Part shown: in pieces, positions 16,767 through 25,813 of the stretch
How the letters are laid out: each line of letters starts with the position of its first letter
Position numbering within the stretch: position 1 is the first letter of the stretch
NCBI GenBank assembly: GCA_964424115.1
Contig: CAYRHN010000017.1
Span: forward strand, 1-64,000
Origin: CAYRHN01 sp964424115
GTDB taxonomy: Bacteria; Chloroflexota; Anaerolineae; Anaerolineales; Anaerolineaceae
DNA length: 64,000 nt
Direction: 5' to 3'
Notes under the pieces: generated by a model
The model's database searches: none
What the model was told of the DNA's origin: nothing
Seen by the model: the letters and a program-made list of their open reading frames with translations, nothing else
Translations under genes and position numbers: made by a program

Positions 16767-17813
16767 ATGGCAACCAAAGAGGAATTAAAAGGTCTCTCCT
16801 GCCCGCGCTGCGGCGGTATGGTGCCCATTCCCGAAGGCCAGGCGGTGGTCGTCTGCCCCTTCTGCGACATGCGCTCCATCGTCAGCGGCGAGCGCGGCGT
16901 GCGCCGCCATGCCGTCCCCTGCCGGGTGGAACGCGCCCAGGCCGAGGAAGCCATGCACAAGTTCCTGGGCGGCAACTGGGCCATCGGCGGGCGGGTCAAG
17001 CGCGAAGCCCAGTTGAGCGAGGTCTTCCTCATGCACCTGCCCTTCTGGAGCTTCTGGGGGCGCGCCATCGGCTGGGCCTTTGGTGAAAAACAGGTCGGCT
17101 CGGGTGACAAGAAGCACTACGAGGCCCGCGAAGAACGCGTGGCCGAAGAAATGAGCTGGAATGAGGCCGCCTGCGAGGTGGGTGAGTTCGGCGTGACGCA
17201 GATCAACCTGAGAGGGCGCCCGCTGGAAGCCTTTGACGCCGAAACCCTGCACCGCTCCGGCATGGTCTTCGAGCCGGTCGGCCCTGCGTCCGAGGCTTTC
17301 GGGCGCGGCAAGGTTTATTTCGAGAACCGCGTCCGCCAGAAGGCATCCCTGGACCGCGTTTCGCAGGTCTTTAGCCGCATCCTGCGCGCGCGCCAGGCGC
17401 TGGTCTACTATCCGCTGTGGGTCATGCGCTACACCTTCCGCGGGCGCTCCTTCCAGGTGGTGGTGGACGGCTTCAACGGCGAGGTGCTGTACGGCAAGGC
17501 GCCCGGCAACACGATTTACCGCGCCGGGGCGCTGGTGGGCGGGATGCTACTCGGCTCGCTGGTGGCGGTCAACGGACCGGCCCTCATCCTGCGCGCCTCC
17601 GACAGCGACGGCGCCCTGGAAGGCTCGCTGGTGGCGCTGGTCATCGGCGGGGTGCTCATGTTCGGCTCCTACCGCATCTACCGTTACGGCGAACATTACG
17701 AATACCGCCGTTACAAGGGCAGCTCCTCCAGCGGAGGGGCCAGTTTTATGCCTATCAGCGAACTCACCGGGCAGGCTCAGCGCCTGCTGCGAGACCTGGA
17801 GCGTTTCAAATGA
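16767..17813 (+). CDS. Zinc-ribbon membrane protein (second of three)
   Basis: The 348-aa product is a longer relative of the preceding protein: an N-terminal ribbon (CPRCGGMVPI...CPFCDMRS), the shared HLPFWSFWGRAIGW segment, a second internal domain around residues 195-245 and two C-terminal membrane helices (about 252-305). A GGAGG site lies at good spacing before the ATG. It is coupled to the next gene by a 4-nt ATGA overlap. Function unknown. It could be a membrane-associated assembly factor, but nothing in the sequence proves that. Confidence 0.85.
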   Translation: MATKEELKGLSCPRCGGMVPIPEGQAVVVCPFCDMRSIVSGERGVRRHAVPCRVERAQAEEAMHKFLGGNWAIGGRVKREAQLSEVFLMHLPFWSFWGRAIGWAFGEKQVGSGDKKHYEAREERVAEEMSWNEAACEVGEFGVTQINLRGRPLEAFDAETLHRSGMVFEPVGPASEAFGRGKVYFENRVRQKASLDRVSQVFSRILRARQALVYYPLWVMRYTFRGRSFQVVVDGFNGEVLYGKAPGNTIYRAGALVGGMLLGSLVAVNGPALILRASDSDGALEGSLVALVIGGVLMFGSYRIYRYGEHYEYRRYKGSSSSGGASFMPISELTGQAQRLLRDLERFK

Positions 17814-18364
17814 CCGGCGCTGTTTCCCTCATTCCCATGAATTGCATCCGCTGCCAGACTCCCCTACCGGCCCGCCCCGACGAGCTGGTGTGGGTGTGCG
17901 CCAACTGCGGCCAGGGGCAAATGTTCACCGACCAGGGCCTGGCCGCCCAAACAGTCCGTTATGCGGCCGGGATCGCCCCCGGGCAGCCGGGCAAACCGGT
18001 CTGGGTGACCCAGGGGACGGCCGCCTTGCAGCGCCAATCCTACGGTGGGGTCCTCTTCTTCGGCGGCAACAGCAAGAATGAAATGGAAGCCTTCTGGGCT
18101 GTGCCGCACTGGTTCTTCATCCCCGCTTACGAGCTGCCGCTGGAGCAGTTGCTGGATGTGGGCGTCAAAATGCTTAAAAGCCCGCCACCCCTGCAGGAGA
18201 TCAACGGCCCGCTGCCCTTCTTCCCGGTTGTCGTTCCGCCCGAGGATGTGCGCTCGCTGGCGGAGTTCATCGTCATGGCCATCGAGGCCGCCCGCGCCGA
18301 CAAGCTCAAGCAGCTGGATATGAAGCTGGACCTCACCGCTCCCGAGCTGTGGATATTCCCGTAA
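17810..18364 (+). CDS. Zinc-ribbon protein (third of three)
   Basis: The 184-aa product starts at the ATG that overlaps the upstream stop (ATGA). It carries a ribbon CIRCQTPLPARPDE...CANCGQGQ at residues 12-40. The rest is soluble and resembles the non-membrane part of its two neighbours only loosely (FWAVPHWFFIPAYELPLEQLL). A second possible start is the ATG at 17837 just before the ribbon. The same frame is open upstream inside the previous gene, but that part is a shadow. Function unknown; the three genes form one operon. Confidence 0.8.
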   Translation: MTGAVSLIPMNCIRCQTPLPARPDELVWVCANCGQGQMFTDQGLAAQTVRYAAGIAPGQPGKPVWVTQGTAALQRQSYGGVLFFGGNSKNEMEAFWAVPHWFFIPAYELPLEQLLDVGVKMLKSPPPLQEINGPLPFFPVVVPPEDVRSLAEFIVMAIEAARADKLKQLDMKLDLTAPELWIFP

Positions 18365-18491
18365 GGGCCTCCCCATCATCTTGCACCCGGATCCAACGGA
18401 TAAACCCCTGATTCTTTATCCGTGTTCATCTGCGTTTATCTGTGGTTAAATATGTTCTATGCACCTGATAGTTTAATAATTTTCACGAAAT

Positions 18492-18577
18492 GTCATTGCG
18501 AGCCCCGTTAGGGGCAAAGCAATCTCCCTCACTGACAGGGGATTGCTTCGTCGGTCTAAAGCCCTCCTCGCAATGAC
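18492..18577. repeat. MITE-like 86-bp palindromic repeat
   Basis: The ends GTCATTGCGAG (18492-18502) and CTCGCAATGAC (18567-18577) are perfect inverted repeats. Inside them AGCAATC and GATTGCT form a second inverted pair. Elements with this GTCATTGCGAG...GAAGCAATC structure are scattered through many bacterial genomes as non-autonomous repeats. It sits between the zinc-ribbon operon and the PLD gene. Confidence 0.75.
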
Positions 18578-18635
18578 GTATCCAAACTGTCAGGTGGCTA
18601 GAATATCTTTATTCTTTATAAAGGACACCCTTCCC

Positions 18636-19778
18636 ATGCCCAGAGAGATCCGCTCTTCCCCGCCCATCGTCCATCAAGGCACCACCCCCTATATCATTCT
18701 GATCGTCGTTGCCCTGGGCCTGCTGCTCTTCCAGAGTCTCAGCAGCTGCAATCCCGGCACCCCCACCCTGGCCGAGATCACCGAAACGCCTGTCTCCTCC
18801 ACCCTGACCGGGGTCACCGAGACGACCATCGCCCCCACGCAGAGCGCCATCATCGTCTATTTCACCGATCCCTCACGCAGCAGCGGCGGACCGGACGAGG
18901 CGGTGGTGAAAGCCATCGATGCCGCCAAATCCAGTCTGGATATGGCCATGTACAACCTCAGCCTGGACAACGTCTGCCAGGCCATGATCCGCGCCAAACA
19001 ACGCGGCGTGAAGGTGCGCCTGGTGACCGAGAGCAATTCCCTGGACGGCGGCTGCTACGACGATTTGAAAGACGCCGGCATCCCTGTGCTGGGCGACCGG
19101 CGCGAGGGCACCATGCACGACAAATTCTTCGTCATCGACGCCTCTCAGGTCTGGACCGGCTCGCTCAACCTGACCTACACCGGCACCTATCAGGACAACA
19201 ACGATATGGTGCGCATCGATTCCGCCCAGGTTGCGCAAGACTACACGAATGAATTTAACGAAATGTTCGAGAATGACCAGTTCGGCCCGGAAAGCGTCGC
19301 CGACACGCCCCATCCTCAGATCACCCTCAACGGCGACCTGTTGGAAGTGTACTTCTCCCCCGATGACGGAGTCAGCGCGCGCCTGAAGCAGCTCCTCAAG
19401 GGTGCCACCTCCAGCATTGACTTTCTCGCCTATTCCTTCACCCTCGACTCGTTGGCGGATGTGATCCTTGCCCGCTCCCGCGCAGGGGTGGCCGTGCGCG
19501 GCGTCTTCGACGACACGCAGGTTGAGACCAACGGCAGCGCCAGCGAGTTTTCCACCTTGCAGGATGCCGGGCTGGATGTCCGCCTGGACGCCAACGCCGA
19601 TGGGTTGATGCACCACAAGATCATCATCATCGACCGCCAGACCGTCATCTTCGGCTCCTACAATTTCAGCCGCAACGCCGACCAGACCAACGATGAAAAT
19701 GTGATCGTCCTCCATTCGCCGGCGCTGGCCGAACAGTTCCTGGCCGAGTTCGAGAAGATCTACAACGCCGCCAGGTAA
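18636..19778 (+). CDS. Phospholipase D-like nuclease/hydrolase with two HKD motifs
   Basis: The 380-aa protein has an N-terminal membrane anchor (about residues 19-36) and a Thr/Pro/Ser linker. Two PLD catalytic repeats follow: MHDKFFVID (H161, K163, D168) with GSLNLT, and MHHKIIIID (H326, K328, D333) with GSYNFS. Both HxKxxxxD sites are intact, so it should be an active phosphodiesterase outside the membrane, either a phospholipase or a Nuc/EndA-like nuclease. I chose the ATG at 18636, since the upstream frame crosses the palindromic repeat. No operon partner is evident. Confidence 0.88.
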   Translation: MPREIRSSPPIVHQGTTPYIILIVVALGLLLFQSLSSCNPGTPTLAEITETPVSSTLTGVTETTIAPTQSAIIVYFTDPSRSSGGPDEAVVKAIDAAKSSLDMAMYNLSLDNVCQAMIRAKQRGVKVRLVTESNSLDGGCYDDLKDAGIPVLGDRREGTMHDKFFVIDASQVWTGSLNLTYTGTYQDNNDMVRIDSAQVAQDYTNEFNEMFENDQFGPESVADTPHPQITLNGDLLEVYFSPDDGVSARLKQLLKGATSSIDFLAYSFTLDSLADVILARSRAGVAVRGVFDDTQVETNGSASEFSTLQDAGLDVRLDANADGLMHHKIIIIDRQTVIFGSYNFSRNADQTNDENVIVLHSPALAEQFLAEFEKIYNAAR

Positions 19779-19886
19779 AATCTTAACCACACACGCTTCG
19801 CGTAAGGGTAATAAAAATTTTTATCTGTGTCCATCCGTGTTCATCTGTGGTTCCTCTTTAAAGTCTGGGGTTATAATTAATCCATC

Positions 19887-21758
19887 ATGAGCAGCATCCG
19901 CATCCAGGGCCCCGACTTCAAAGATGAATTCGGCCGCACCGTGCTCCTGCGCGGGATCAACCTGGCGGGCAGCAGCAAGGTCCCCTACGCCCCCAACGGC
20001 GCCACCCACCTGCGCGAAAGCCTGCTGGACCCGTGGGCCGTCTCCTTCGTTGGGCGGCCCTTCCCGCTCGACGAGGCCGACGAGCATTTCTCCCGCCTCA
20101 AGCGCTGGGGGCTGACCTTCCTGCGCTTCCTGGTCACCTGGGAGGCTATCGAGCACGCCGGACCGGGTGAATACGACGAGCATTACCTGGACTACGTGGC
20201 CGCCGTGCTTCAAAAAGCGGAGGAATACGGTTTCAAGGTCTACATTGACACGCACCAGGATGTGTGGAGCCGCTACTGCGGCGGCGACGGCGCCCCGCTC
20301 TGGACGCTGGAGGCGCTTGGCTTCGACTGGGCCCATTTTCAACAGACCGGAGCAGCCATTCTGCACTGCGAATGCGCTGAGGAGTATTCCTCCCTGCTCT
20401 GGTTCTCCAATTACGATAAGCTGGCCGCCGCCACCATGTTCACCCTCTTCTACGCCGGCAACGACTTTGCCCCCCACACCCGCATCGTCGGCCTGCCGGT
20501 GCAGGATGTGCTGCAGAACTACTACATCACCGCCTATTGCCGCCTGGCCGAGCGCCTGAAAGGACTGAAGAACATTGTCGGCTACGGGCCAATGAACGAA
20601 CCCTCCGGCGGGATGATCGGACGTTCTGTGAGCGGGCGTCCCGGCCTGTTCCCGCGCGGGTTGTCTCCCAGCTATTACCAGGCCATGCTGCTGGGCTGTG
20701 GCTTTTCGCAGAAAGTGCCTCGCTATGCCCTGCGCCTGCCCGGTCTCCGCGTGCCGGGCTCGGCGGTGCTCAACCCCGAGCATGTGCGCGTCTGGAAGGA
20801 CGGCTACGACTGCCCCTGGAAGCAGAACGGCATCTGGGAGATCGACACCAGAGGCCAACCGCACCTGCTCCAGCCGGATTATTTCCGCCCCGGCAAGGTG
20901 CACTTCCACCGCGACTACTACCGTCCCTTTGCCAACCGCTTTGCCGCGGCCATCCGCAAGGTGAACCCCGGCGCGGTCATGTTCCTGGAAGGTATCCCGG
21001 AAGAGAACCACCTGATCTGGGATACGCGCGACGCCGGTAACGTGGTGCACGCCGGGCACTGGTACGACGGGGTGACCGCCGCCACCGGGCGCTTCATTGG
21101 CTGGTTCAGCGTGGACCAGCGCCTGGGCGGACGGCCGATCTTCGGGCGGCGGCGCGTGCAGGCCATGCTCAACGACCAGGTCGCCGACCGCCTGCGCGTC
21201 TCGGAAGGCACCATGGGCGGCCCACCCACCCTGATCGGCGAATTCGGCATCCCCTTCGATATCGGCAAACGGCTGGCCTTCAAGACCGGCGATTTCAGCC
21301 TGCAAACCGTGGCCCTGGATGCCTCGATGATCACGGTTGAGACCAATATGGTCAGCAGTACCTTGTGGAACTATTCGCCCGACAACACCAACCAGTGGGG
21401 CGACGGCTGGAACCGCGAGGATTTTTCCATCTTCTCCCGCGATCAGATGAAAGGCGACGGCTCGCCGGATGACGGGGGCCGCGCCCTGCGCGGGGTGGTG
21501 CGCCCCTACCCGACTGCCACCGCCGGAGAGCTGACCCGCCTGGCTTTCAACTTCCTCACCCGCCGCTTTGAGTGCACCTTCCGCCACGACCCGGCCGTCA
21601 CCGCCCCCACCGAGATCTTCGTGCCCCTTGTGCAGTACCCGCACGGCTGCCGGGTGGAGGTCAGCGACGGCAGCTACGATTACGACCAGTCCGCCCAGGT
21701 GCTGCGCTATTACCATACCCTGGAAAAAGAAGAACATAAGATCGTCATCAATGGATAA
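19887..21758 (+). CDS. Glycoside hydrolase family 5-like enzyme (endoglycoceramidase/steryl-glucosidase type)
   Basis: The 623-aa product begins with DEFGRTVLLRGINLAGSSKVP, typical of the GH5 branch with endoglycoceramidases and fungal steryl-beta-glucosidases. The acid/base is in YGPMNEPSGG (E238) and the nucleophile in LIGEFGIPFD (E452). DTHQDVWSRY near residue 121 is the conserved His/Asp block of this branch. There is no signal peptide, so it should act in the cytoplasm on a glycolipid. A TATAAT ends 9 nt before the ATG and there is no Shine-Dalgarno. The C-terminal 100 residues look like a beta-sandwich. Confidence 0.87.
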   Translation: MSSIRIQGPDFKDEFGRTVLLRGINLAGSSKVPYAPNGATHLRESLLDPWAVSFVGRPFPLDEADEHFSRLKRWGLTFLRFLVTWEAIEHAGPGEYDEHYLDYVAAVLQKAEEYGFKVYIDTHQDVWSRYCGGDGAPLWTLEALGFDWAHFQQTGAAILHCECAEEYSSLLWFSNYDKLAAATMFTLFYAGNDFAPHTRIVGLPVQDVLQNYYITAYCRLAERLKGLKNIVGYGPMNEPSGGMIGRSVSGRPGLFPRGLSPSYYQAMLLGCGFSQKVPRYALRLPGLRVPGSAVLNPEHVRVWKDGYDCPWKQNGIWEIDTRGQPHLLQPDYFRPGKVHFHRDYYRPFANRFAAAIRKVNPGAVMFLEGIPEENHLIWDTRDAGNVVHAGHWYDGVTAATGRFIGWFSVDQRLGGRPIFGRRRVQAMLNDQVADRLRVSEGTMGGPPTLIGEFGIPFDIGKRLAFKTGDFSLQTVALDASMITVETNMVSSTLWNYSPDNTNQWGDGWNREDFSIFSRDQMKGDGSPDDGGRALRGVVRPYPTATAGELTRLAFNFLTRRFECTFRHDPAVTAPTEIFVPLVQYPHGCRVEVSDGSYDYDQSAQVLRYYHTLEKEEHKIVING

Positions 21759-21764
21759 CTGCAT

Positions 21765-23369
21765 ATGAGAACCAGCTTCCTGCGAAAACCCGCCTTTGCC
21801 CTGGCCGTGGCCCTGCTCTTCTACTGGCTGGTCACCTTCGGTCTGCTGGTGCGCGGGCTGGCCCAGACTGACGGCAAGTTCATCTACCCCATCGACGACA
21901 CCTACATCCACATGGCGATCGCCAAACACTTTGTCCAGAACGGCGCATGGAGCGTGTCCAGCGGGTTGGATTTCACCTCCACCACCTCCTCACCGCTGTG
22001 GACCCTGCTGGTGGCGGGTTCTTATGCCGTCTTCGGAGTCAACGAACTCTCACCGCTGCTGCTCAACCTGGTCTTCGGCTCAGCTGCAGTCGTGCTCAGC
22101 TACAATCTGCTGCGCAAAAAGGTCCGCCCGCTGACCCTGACCGTCCTGCTGGTCTTGATCGTGCTTTTTGTGCCGCTGCCCATCCTGACCCTGGGTGGGA
22201 TGGAACATACCCTGCATAGCTGGCTCAGCTTGTGGCTGCTCTTTGCCGGGGCGGCCTACCTGCATGATCCCGCCCGGAACACGCGCGGGCAATTGATCCT
22301 GCTGATGGCGCTTTCTGCGCTGGTCAGCAGCGCCCGCTACGAGGGGCTCTTCCTGGTAGCAATCATCAGCCTCTTCCTGCTTTTGCGGCGGCGCGTGCTG
22401 CCCGCCTTCCTGATCGGCGGGGCCGGGCTGCTGCCAGTAGTTGGTTACGGCCTGCTTTCGCTCTCCCACGGCTGGGATTTCCTGCCCACCTCGTTGATGC
22501 TGAAAGGCAATACGCTCTCCTTCTCGCTGGTGGGCATCTTTGAATTCCTCTCGCGCCTGCCCACCAACCTGCTCAACGCGCCGCATATCCTGCTCTTGCT
22601 GGTCGCCTGCCTGATCGTCTGGCTGTGGCTGGAGGAGCGCGGCATTCCCGCCGGGTGGGAAAAGACCCTCCTGGCGCTCTACCTTTCCGACGCCCTGCTG
22701 CACATGCTCTTTGCCAGCACGGGCTGGTTCTACCGCTATGAAAGCTACCTGGTGCTGGCCGGGTTGATCGTGCTGGCCTGCGTGCTCAAACCCCTCCTGC
22801 CGGCCCACGGCATCGGCAGCGGGCGCAAAGCCCTGCTCGGCCTGGCGCTGGCGCTGCTGCTGCTCTTCCCGCTCGGCTGGCGCAGCATGAAATCCTTCTT
22901 CGACTACCCCTTCGCCTCGCAGAACATTTACCAGCAGCACTACCAGATGGCCATGTTCCTGCAAACCTACTACAACGGCCGCAGCGTGGCTGCCAACGAC
23001 ATCGGCGCGATCAACTACTACGCCGACATCCGCTGCCTGGACCTGTACGGGTTGGGCACGGTGGAAGTGACCCGCGCCAAGCGCGCCGGCAGCTTTGATT
23101 CGCAAATGATGGTCGACCTGGTCGAACAGCACGGCGCGCAAGTGCTCATCCTCTACGATATCACCTTCGCCGGGCAAATGCCCGCCCAGTGGATCAAGGT
23201 CGGCGAGTGGACCATTCCCGACAAGGTGGTGGTGGGCAGCGACACGCTGGCCTTCTACGCCCCCTCTCCCGCCCAGGTGGAGGAGATCACCGCCCACCTG
23301 CGCGATTTTTCCCCCCGCCTGCCGGAACCGATTATTGAAATTGGTTTAACCACCAACTCAATGCCTTAA
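21765..23369 (+). CDS. Polytopic GT-C-like membrane protein
   Basis: The 534-aa product has about eleven membrane helices. Just after the first helix it has an acidic motif (IDDTYIHMAIAKHF, residues about 43-56), the position where GT-C glycosyltransferases carry catalytic Asp residues. The C-terminal 120 residues are soluble and contain SVAANDIGAINYYADIRCLDLYG, a segment common in lipid-linked sugar transferase-like proteins. It starts 6 nt after the glycosidase gene, so a joint role in glycolipid metabolism is plausible but inferred. Confidence 0.75.
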   Translation: MRTSFLRKPAFALAVALLFYWLVTFGLLVRGLAQTDGKFIYPIDDTYIHMAIAKHFVQNGAWSVSSGLDFTSTTSSPLWTLLVAGSYAVFGVNELSPLLLNLVFGSAAVVLSYNLLRKKVRPLTLTVLLVLIVLFVPLPILTLGGMEHTLHSWLSLWLLFAGAAYLHDPARNTRGQLILLMALSALVSSARYEGLFLVAIISLFLLLRRRVLPAFLIGGAGLLPVVGYGLLSLSHGWDFLPTSLMLKGNTLSFSLVGIFEFLSRLPTNLLNAPHILLLLVACLIVWLWLEERGIPAGWEKTLLALYLSDALLHMLFASTGWFYRYESYLVLAGLIVLACVLKPLLPAHGIGSGRKALLGLALALLLLFPLGWRSMKSFFDYPFASQNIYQQHYQMAMFLQTYYNGRSVAANDIGAINYYADIRCLDLYGLGTVEVTRAKRAGSFDSQMMVDLVEQHGAQVLILYDITFAGQMPAQWIKVGEWTIPDKVVVGSDTLAFYAPSPAQVEEITAHLRDFSPRLPEPIIEIGLTTNSMP

Positions 23370-23523
23370 ATAACGCCTTCACCGATATGAAGGGGTTGAG
23401 ATGTCTGCCTGACTGGACCCGTTCCGTATTTTTTTTTGTACTTTTCGATGGTTCCATAATAAAAACGACTTCCCGGAAATGCTCTTTCGTCCGCCAATAG
23501 TCAATTTGTGCTACACTTGATCT

Positions 23524-24174
23524 ATGGTCAGCATTCAAAGCAGCCTCCAAATCGGCCAGGTGATCCGCAACGCCGTGGCCTTTAATCCTCAAAACTGGGC
23601 AGGTGGCGAGATGGTTTCTGATTCACTGGTTCAATCCACGCAAGAGCTGTTCAACATCCTCGAACAACGCAAGGTCGAATACGTTTTGGTGGGCGGGATC
23701 GCCTTGCTGCATTACGTGGAAGGCCGGAATACCCAGGATATCGACCTGCTGATGGCGTTATCCTCCCTGGAAAAATTACCCGAACTGCAGATTATCAGCC
23801 GGGATATGTATTTCATTCGCGCTAAGTACAAAGAATTGCAGATCGATATCCTCCTGACAAAAAATCCCCTCTTCAAATGGGTCTTGCGCCGCTGCTCGAC
23901 TATGCATTCTTTCATGGATCGGGACATCCCCATCGCCAGCGTGGAAGGGCTGCTGCTGCTCAAGTTGTATGCCCTGCCTTCTCTCTACCGGCAGGGGAAT
24001 TTCGCCCGGGTAGGGATCTACGAAAACGACATTGCTACCCTGCTGCAAGCCTACCAGCCGGATCAAGTTGCCTTGCTTGGTAGGCTGTCCAAATACACTG
24101 CGGAGAGCGACCTGGATGAGATCAGGCGCATCCTGGAGGATATCCAGGGCCGCATTGACCGTTTCAAAAGGTAG
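23524..24174 (+). CDS. Nucleotidyltransferase-like protein (AbiEii/MNT-type fold)
   Basis: The core KVEYVLVGGIALLHY...RNTQDIDLLMA (from about residue 41) carries the GG and DxD motifs of the minimal nucleotidyltransferase superfamily. SVEGLLLLKLYAL and a helical C-terminus follow. The 216-aa length assumes the ATG at 23524, which sits 7 nt after a TACACT -10-like hexamer with no ribosome site. An alternative ATG at 23614 lies closer to the domain, but the 90 nt between look coding. It has no obvious HEPN or AbiEi partner next to it, so a toxin-antitoxin role is unsupported here. Confidence 0.78.
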   Translation: MVSIQSSLQIGQVIRNAVAFNPQNWAGGEMVSDSLVQSTQELFNILEQRKVEYVLVGGIALLHYVEGRNTQDIDLLMALSSLEKLPELQIISRDMYFIRAKYKELQIDILLTKNPLFKWVLRRCSTMHSFMDRDIPIASVEGLLLLKLYALPSLYRQGNFARVGIYENDIATLLQAYQPDQVALLGRLSKYTAESDLDEIRRILEDIQGRIDRFKR

Positions 24175-24183
24175 TTAATAAAG

Positions 24184-24209
24184 AACTGGCGGCTGCGCCG
24201 CCAGTTTTT
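24184..24209 (+). terminator. Rho-independent terminator between convergent genes
   Basis: A 10-bp stem AACTGGCGGC/GCCGCCAGTT with a 3-nt loop is followed by a T run at 24205-24209. It lies between the convergent nucleotidyltransferase gene and ccmD and may serve both directions, although the T-tract is better on the plus strand. Confidence 0.85.
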
Positions 24210-24214
24210 ATCTG

Positions 24215-24397
24215 CTACTCTTCTTTTTCTAGAAGTATTCGCTCCCCGTTCAGCTTGCGGAAGCGCAGCGCCAGCGAGAGCAAATAGCCCAGCAAGATGA
24301 CGGCGATAACGATATAGCCAAAGAGCATATCCGGGCCGGTATCCGGGGTGGTCTCCGCCCCGCGCGCCAGTAGAGAAATCACCGTGTACAGGTTCAT
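24215..24397 (-). CDS. ccmD: CcmD-like small membrane protein
   Basis: The 60-aa product has one membrane helix (MLFGYIVIAVILLGYLLSLALRF) with a charged C-terminal tail, the size and topology of CcmD, which helps release haem-loaded CcmE from the CcmABC complex. Sequence similarity in this family is weak, so the call rests mainly on its position directly after ccmC with a 4-nt ATGA overlap and a strong GGAGGAGGAG site. Confidence 0.75.
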   Translation of the reverse strand: MNLYTVISLLARGAETTPDTGPDMLFGYIVIAVILLGYLLSLALRFRKLNGERILLEKEE

Positions 24398-25110
24398 CGC
24401 GTCTCCTCCTCCTGCGCCAGCTTCAGGCGCATCTCTTCAACCGACTGGCTCAACTGCCCCAGGCGGATGCGGTGCCACAGCAGCGCAGCGAACAGGACGG
24501 TGAAAGCCGCCAGGCTGATCATCAACGTGCCTGTCATCTCGGGTGTCATGCCCATCGTGGTCGAATTGAGCGGGTCCACCCCGCCGATCAGCACCGGGTG
24601 AATCGAGCGGAAGAAGCGGATGGAGAAGAAGGTCATCGGCACGCTGACCATGGCGATGATCGCATAGACCGCGCTGAAGCGTGAGCGCCGTTCCGGCTCA
24701 TCGATCCCCGCCCGCAGCATCAACAGCGCCGCATAGGCCAGTTCCATCACCGCCGCGGTGGTCAGGCGCGGGTCCCACGTCCACCAGGTGGCCCAGGTGC
24801 GGTGGGCCCAGATCATCCCGGTCAGGATGCAGATCAGCACGAAGACCATGCCCACTTCCACCGAGGCCAACCCGACCACATCCCACTTGCGGTTGCGTTT
24901 GACCAGGTACAGGATCCCTGCCACCCCGGCCACGATGAAGCCCAACATGCCCACCCAGGCGGTCGCCAGGTGGAAATAAAAGATCTTCTGCACCAGCCCC
25001 ATCTCGCGCTCGATGGGCGTGAAGGCGAACACGCGCACCGCCGCCCCCACCACCGCCAGCGCGGCCAGAATGGACAATACCGTCAGTCCTTTGGATTTTG
25101 ATAAAGCCAC
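24394..25110 (-). CDS. ccmC: Haem handling protein CcmC
   Basis: CcmC presents haem to CcmE in System I cytochrome c maturation. The 238-aa protein has six membrane helices and the tryptophan-rich motif WAHRTWATWWTWDPRLTT near residue 105, which with flanking histidines binds haem. I chose the GTG at 25110, which has AGGAGG 6 nt upstream, instead of a TTG further out that would overlap ccmB. Length fits the family. Confidence 0.93.
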   Translation of the reverse strand: MALSKSKGLTVLSILAALAVVGAAVRVFAFTPIEREMGLVQKIFYFHLATAWVGMLGFIVAGVAGILYLVKRNRKWDVVGLASVEVGMVFVLICILTGMIWAHRTWATWWTWDPRLTTAAVMELAYAALLMLRAGIDEPERRSRFSAVYAIIAMVSVPMTFFSIRFFRSIHPVLIGGVDPLNSTTMGMTPEMTGTLMISLAAFTVLFAALLWHRIRLGQLSQSVEEMRLKLAQEEETR

Positions 25111-25120
25111 CGGATACCTC

Positions 25121-25813
25121 CTACTCTTCCACAATAAAATCGAACGTCATCAGCGCCAGCGCGCTGAAAATGACATCATAAACCAGGATGAAGCTCAGCC
25201 AGCCGGACAGCTCGCCCAGCGCCACGCCGTCCAGCAGCGAACCGGTGCATTTCACTGCTGCCACCAGCAGCGGCAGGATGACCGGGAAGAGCAGGATCGG
25301 CAGCAGGATATCCCGCGTGCGCGCCTGCACCGCCATGCTGGAGAGCAGCGTGCCGACCACCGCGTAGCCGGTCACGCCCAGCAGCACCACCAGCAGCACA
25401 TCCAGGCGCAGCAGGTTGGTGTTATACAGCAGACTGTAGATCGGCAGCACGATCAGCGCCAGCACGAACATGAAGATCAGGTTCGCCAACGCCTTGCCAA
25501 AGAAGATCACCGTGCGGTCCACCGGCGCCAGCAGCAGCCCGTCCAGGCAGCCGCGGTCTTTCTCCGAGGCCAGGGAGCGGTTCAGGCCCAACGTTCCGGC
25601 AAAGACCAGCGTCACCCACAGCACTCCGCTGGTCACGCTGGCGCGCAGCCTGGCGTCCAGTTCCAGAGCGAAGTTGAAGATGAACAGCACCATCAGCGAG
25701 AAGATCAGCATGGCCGAGAGCATTTCCCGGCTGCGCCATTCGGCGGCCAGGTCTTTCCACACCACCGCCTTCAAGGCCGAAAGGAAGGGCACCTGCCCGT
25801 CAGGCTTTGCCAT
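25121..25813 (-). CDS. ccmB: Haem exporter permease CcmB
   Basis: CcmB is the membrane partner of the CcmA ATPase. The 230-aa product has about six hydrophobic helices and the family-typical start (ALKAVVWKDLAAEWRSREML), then ASEKDRGCLDGLLLAPVDRT after the second helix. The ATG overlaps the end of ccmA by 14 nt and has its own GGAGAAGG site. Confidence 0.92.
   Translation of the reverse strand: MAKPDGQVPFLSALKAVVWKDLAAEWRSREMLSAMLIFSLMVLFIFNFALELDARLRASVTSGVLWVTLVFAGTLGLNRSLASEKDRGCLDGLLLAPVDRTVIFFGKALANLIFMFVLALIVLPIYSLLYNTNLLRLDVLLVVLLGVTGYAVVGTLLSSMAVQARTRDILLPILLFPVILPLLVAAVKCTGSLLDGVALGELSGWLSFILVYDVIFSALALMTFDFIVEE

Noticed and set aside
19821..21929. Long minus-strand frame opposite the GH5-like gene
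   Set aside because: The plus strand has intact catalytic motifs, and the antisense frame has no family pattern or start signal.
23524..24174. AbiE-type toxin-antitoxin pair
   Set aside because: The nucleotidyltransferase-like protein has no AbiEi or HEPN partner next to it.
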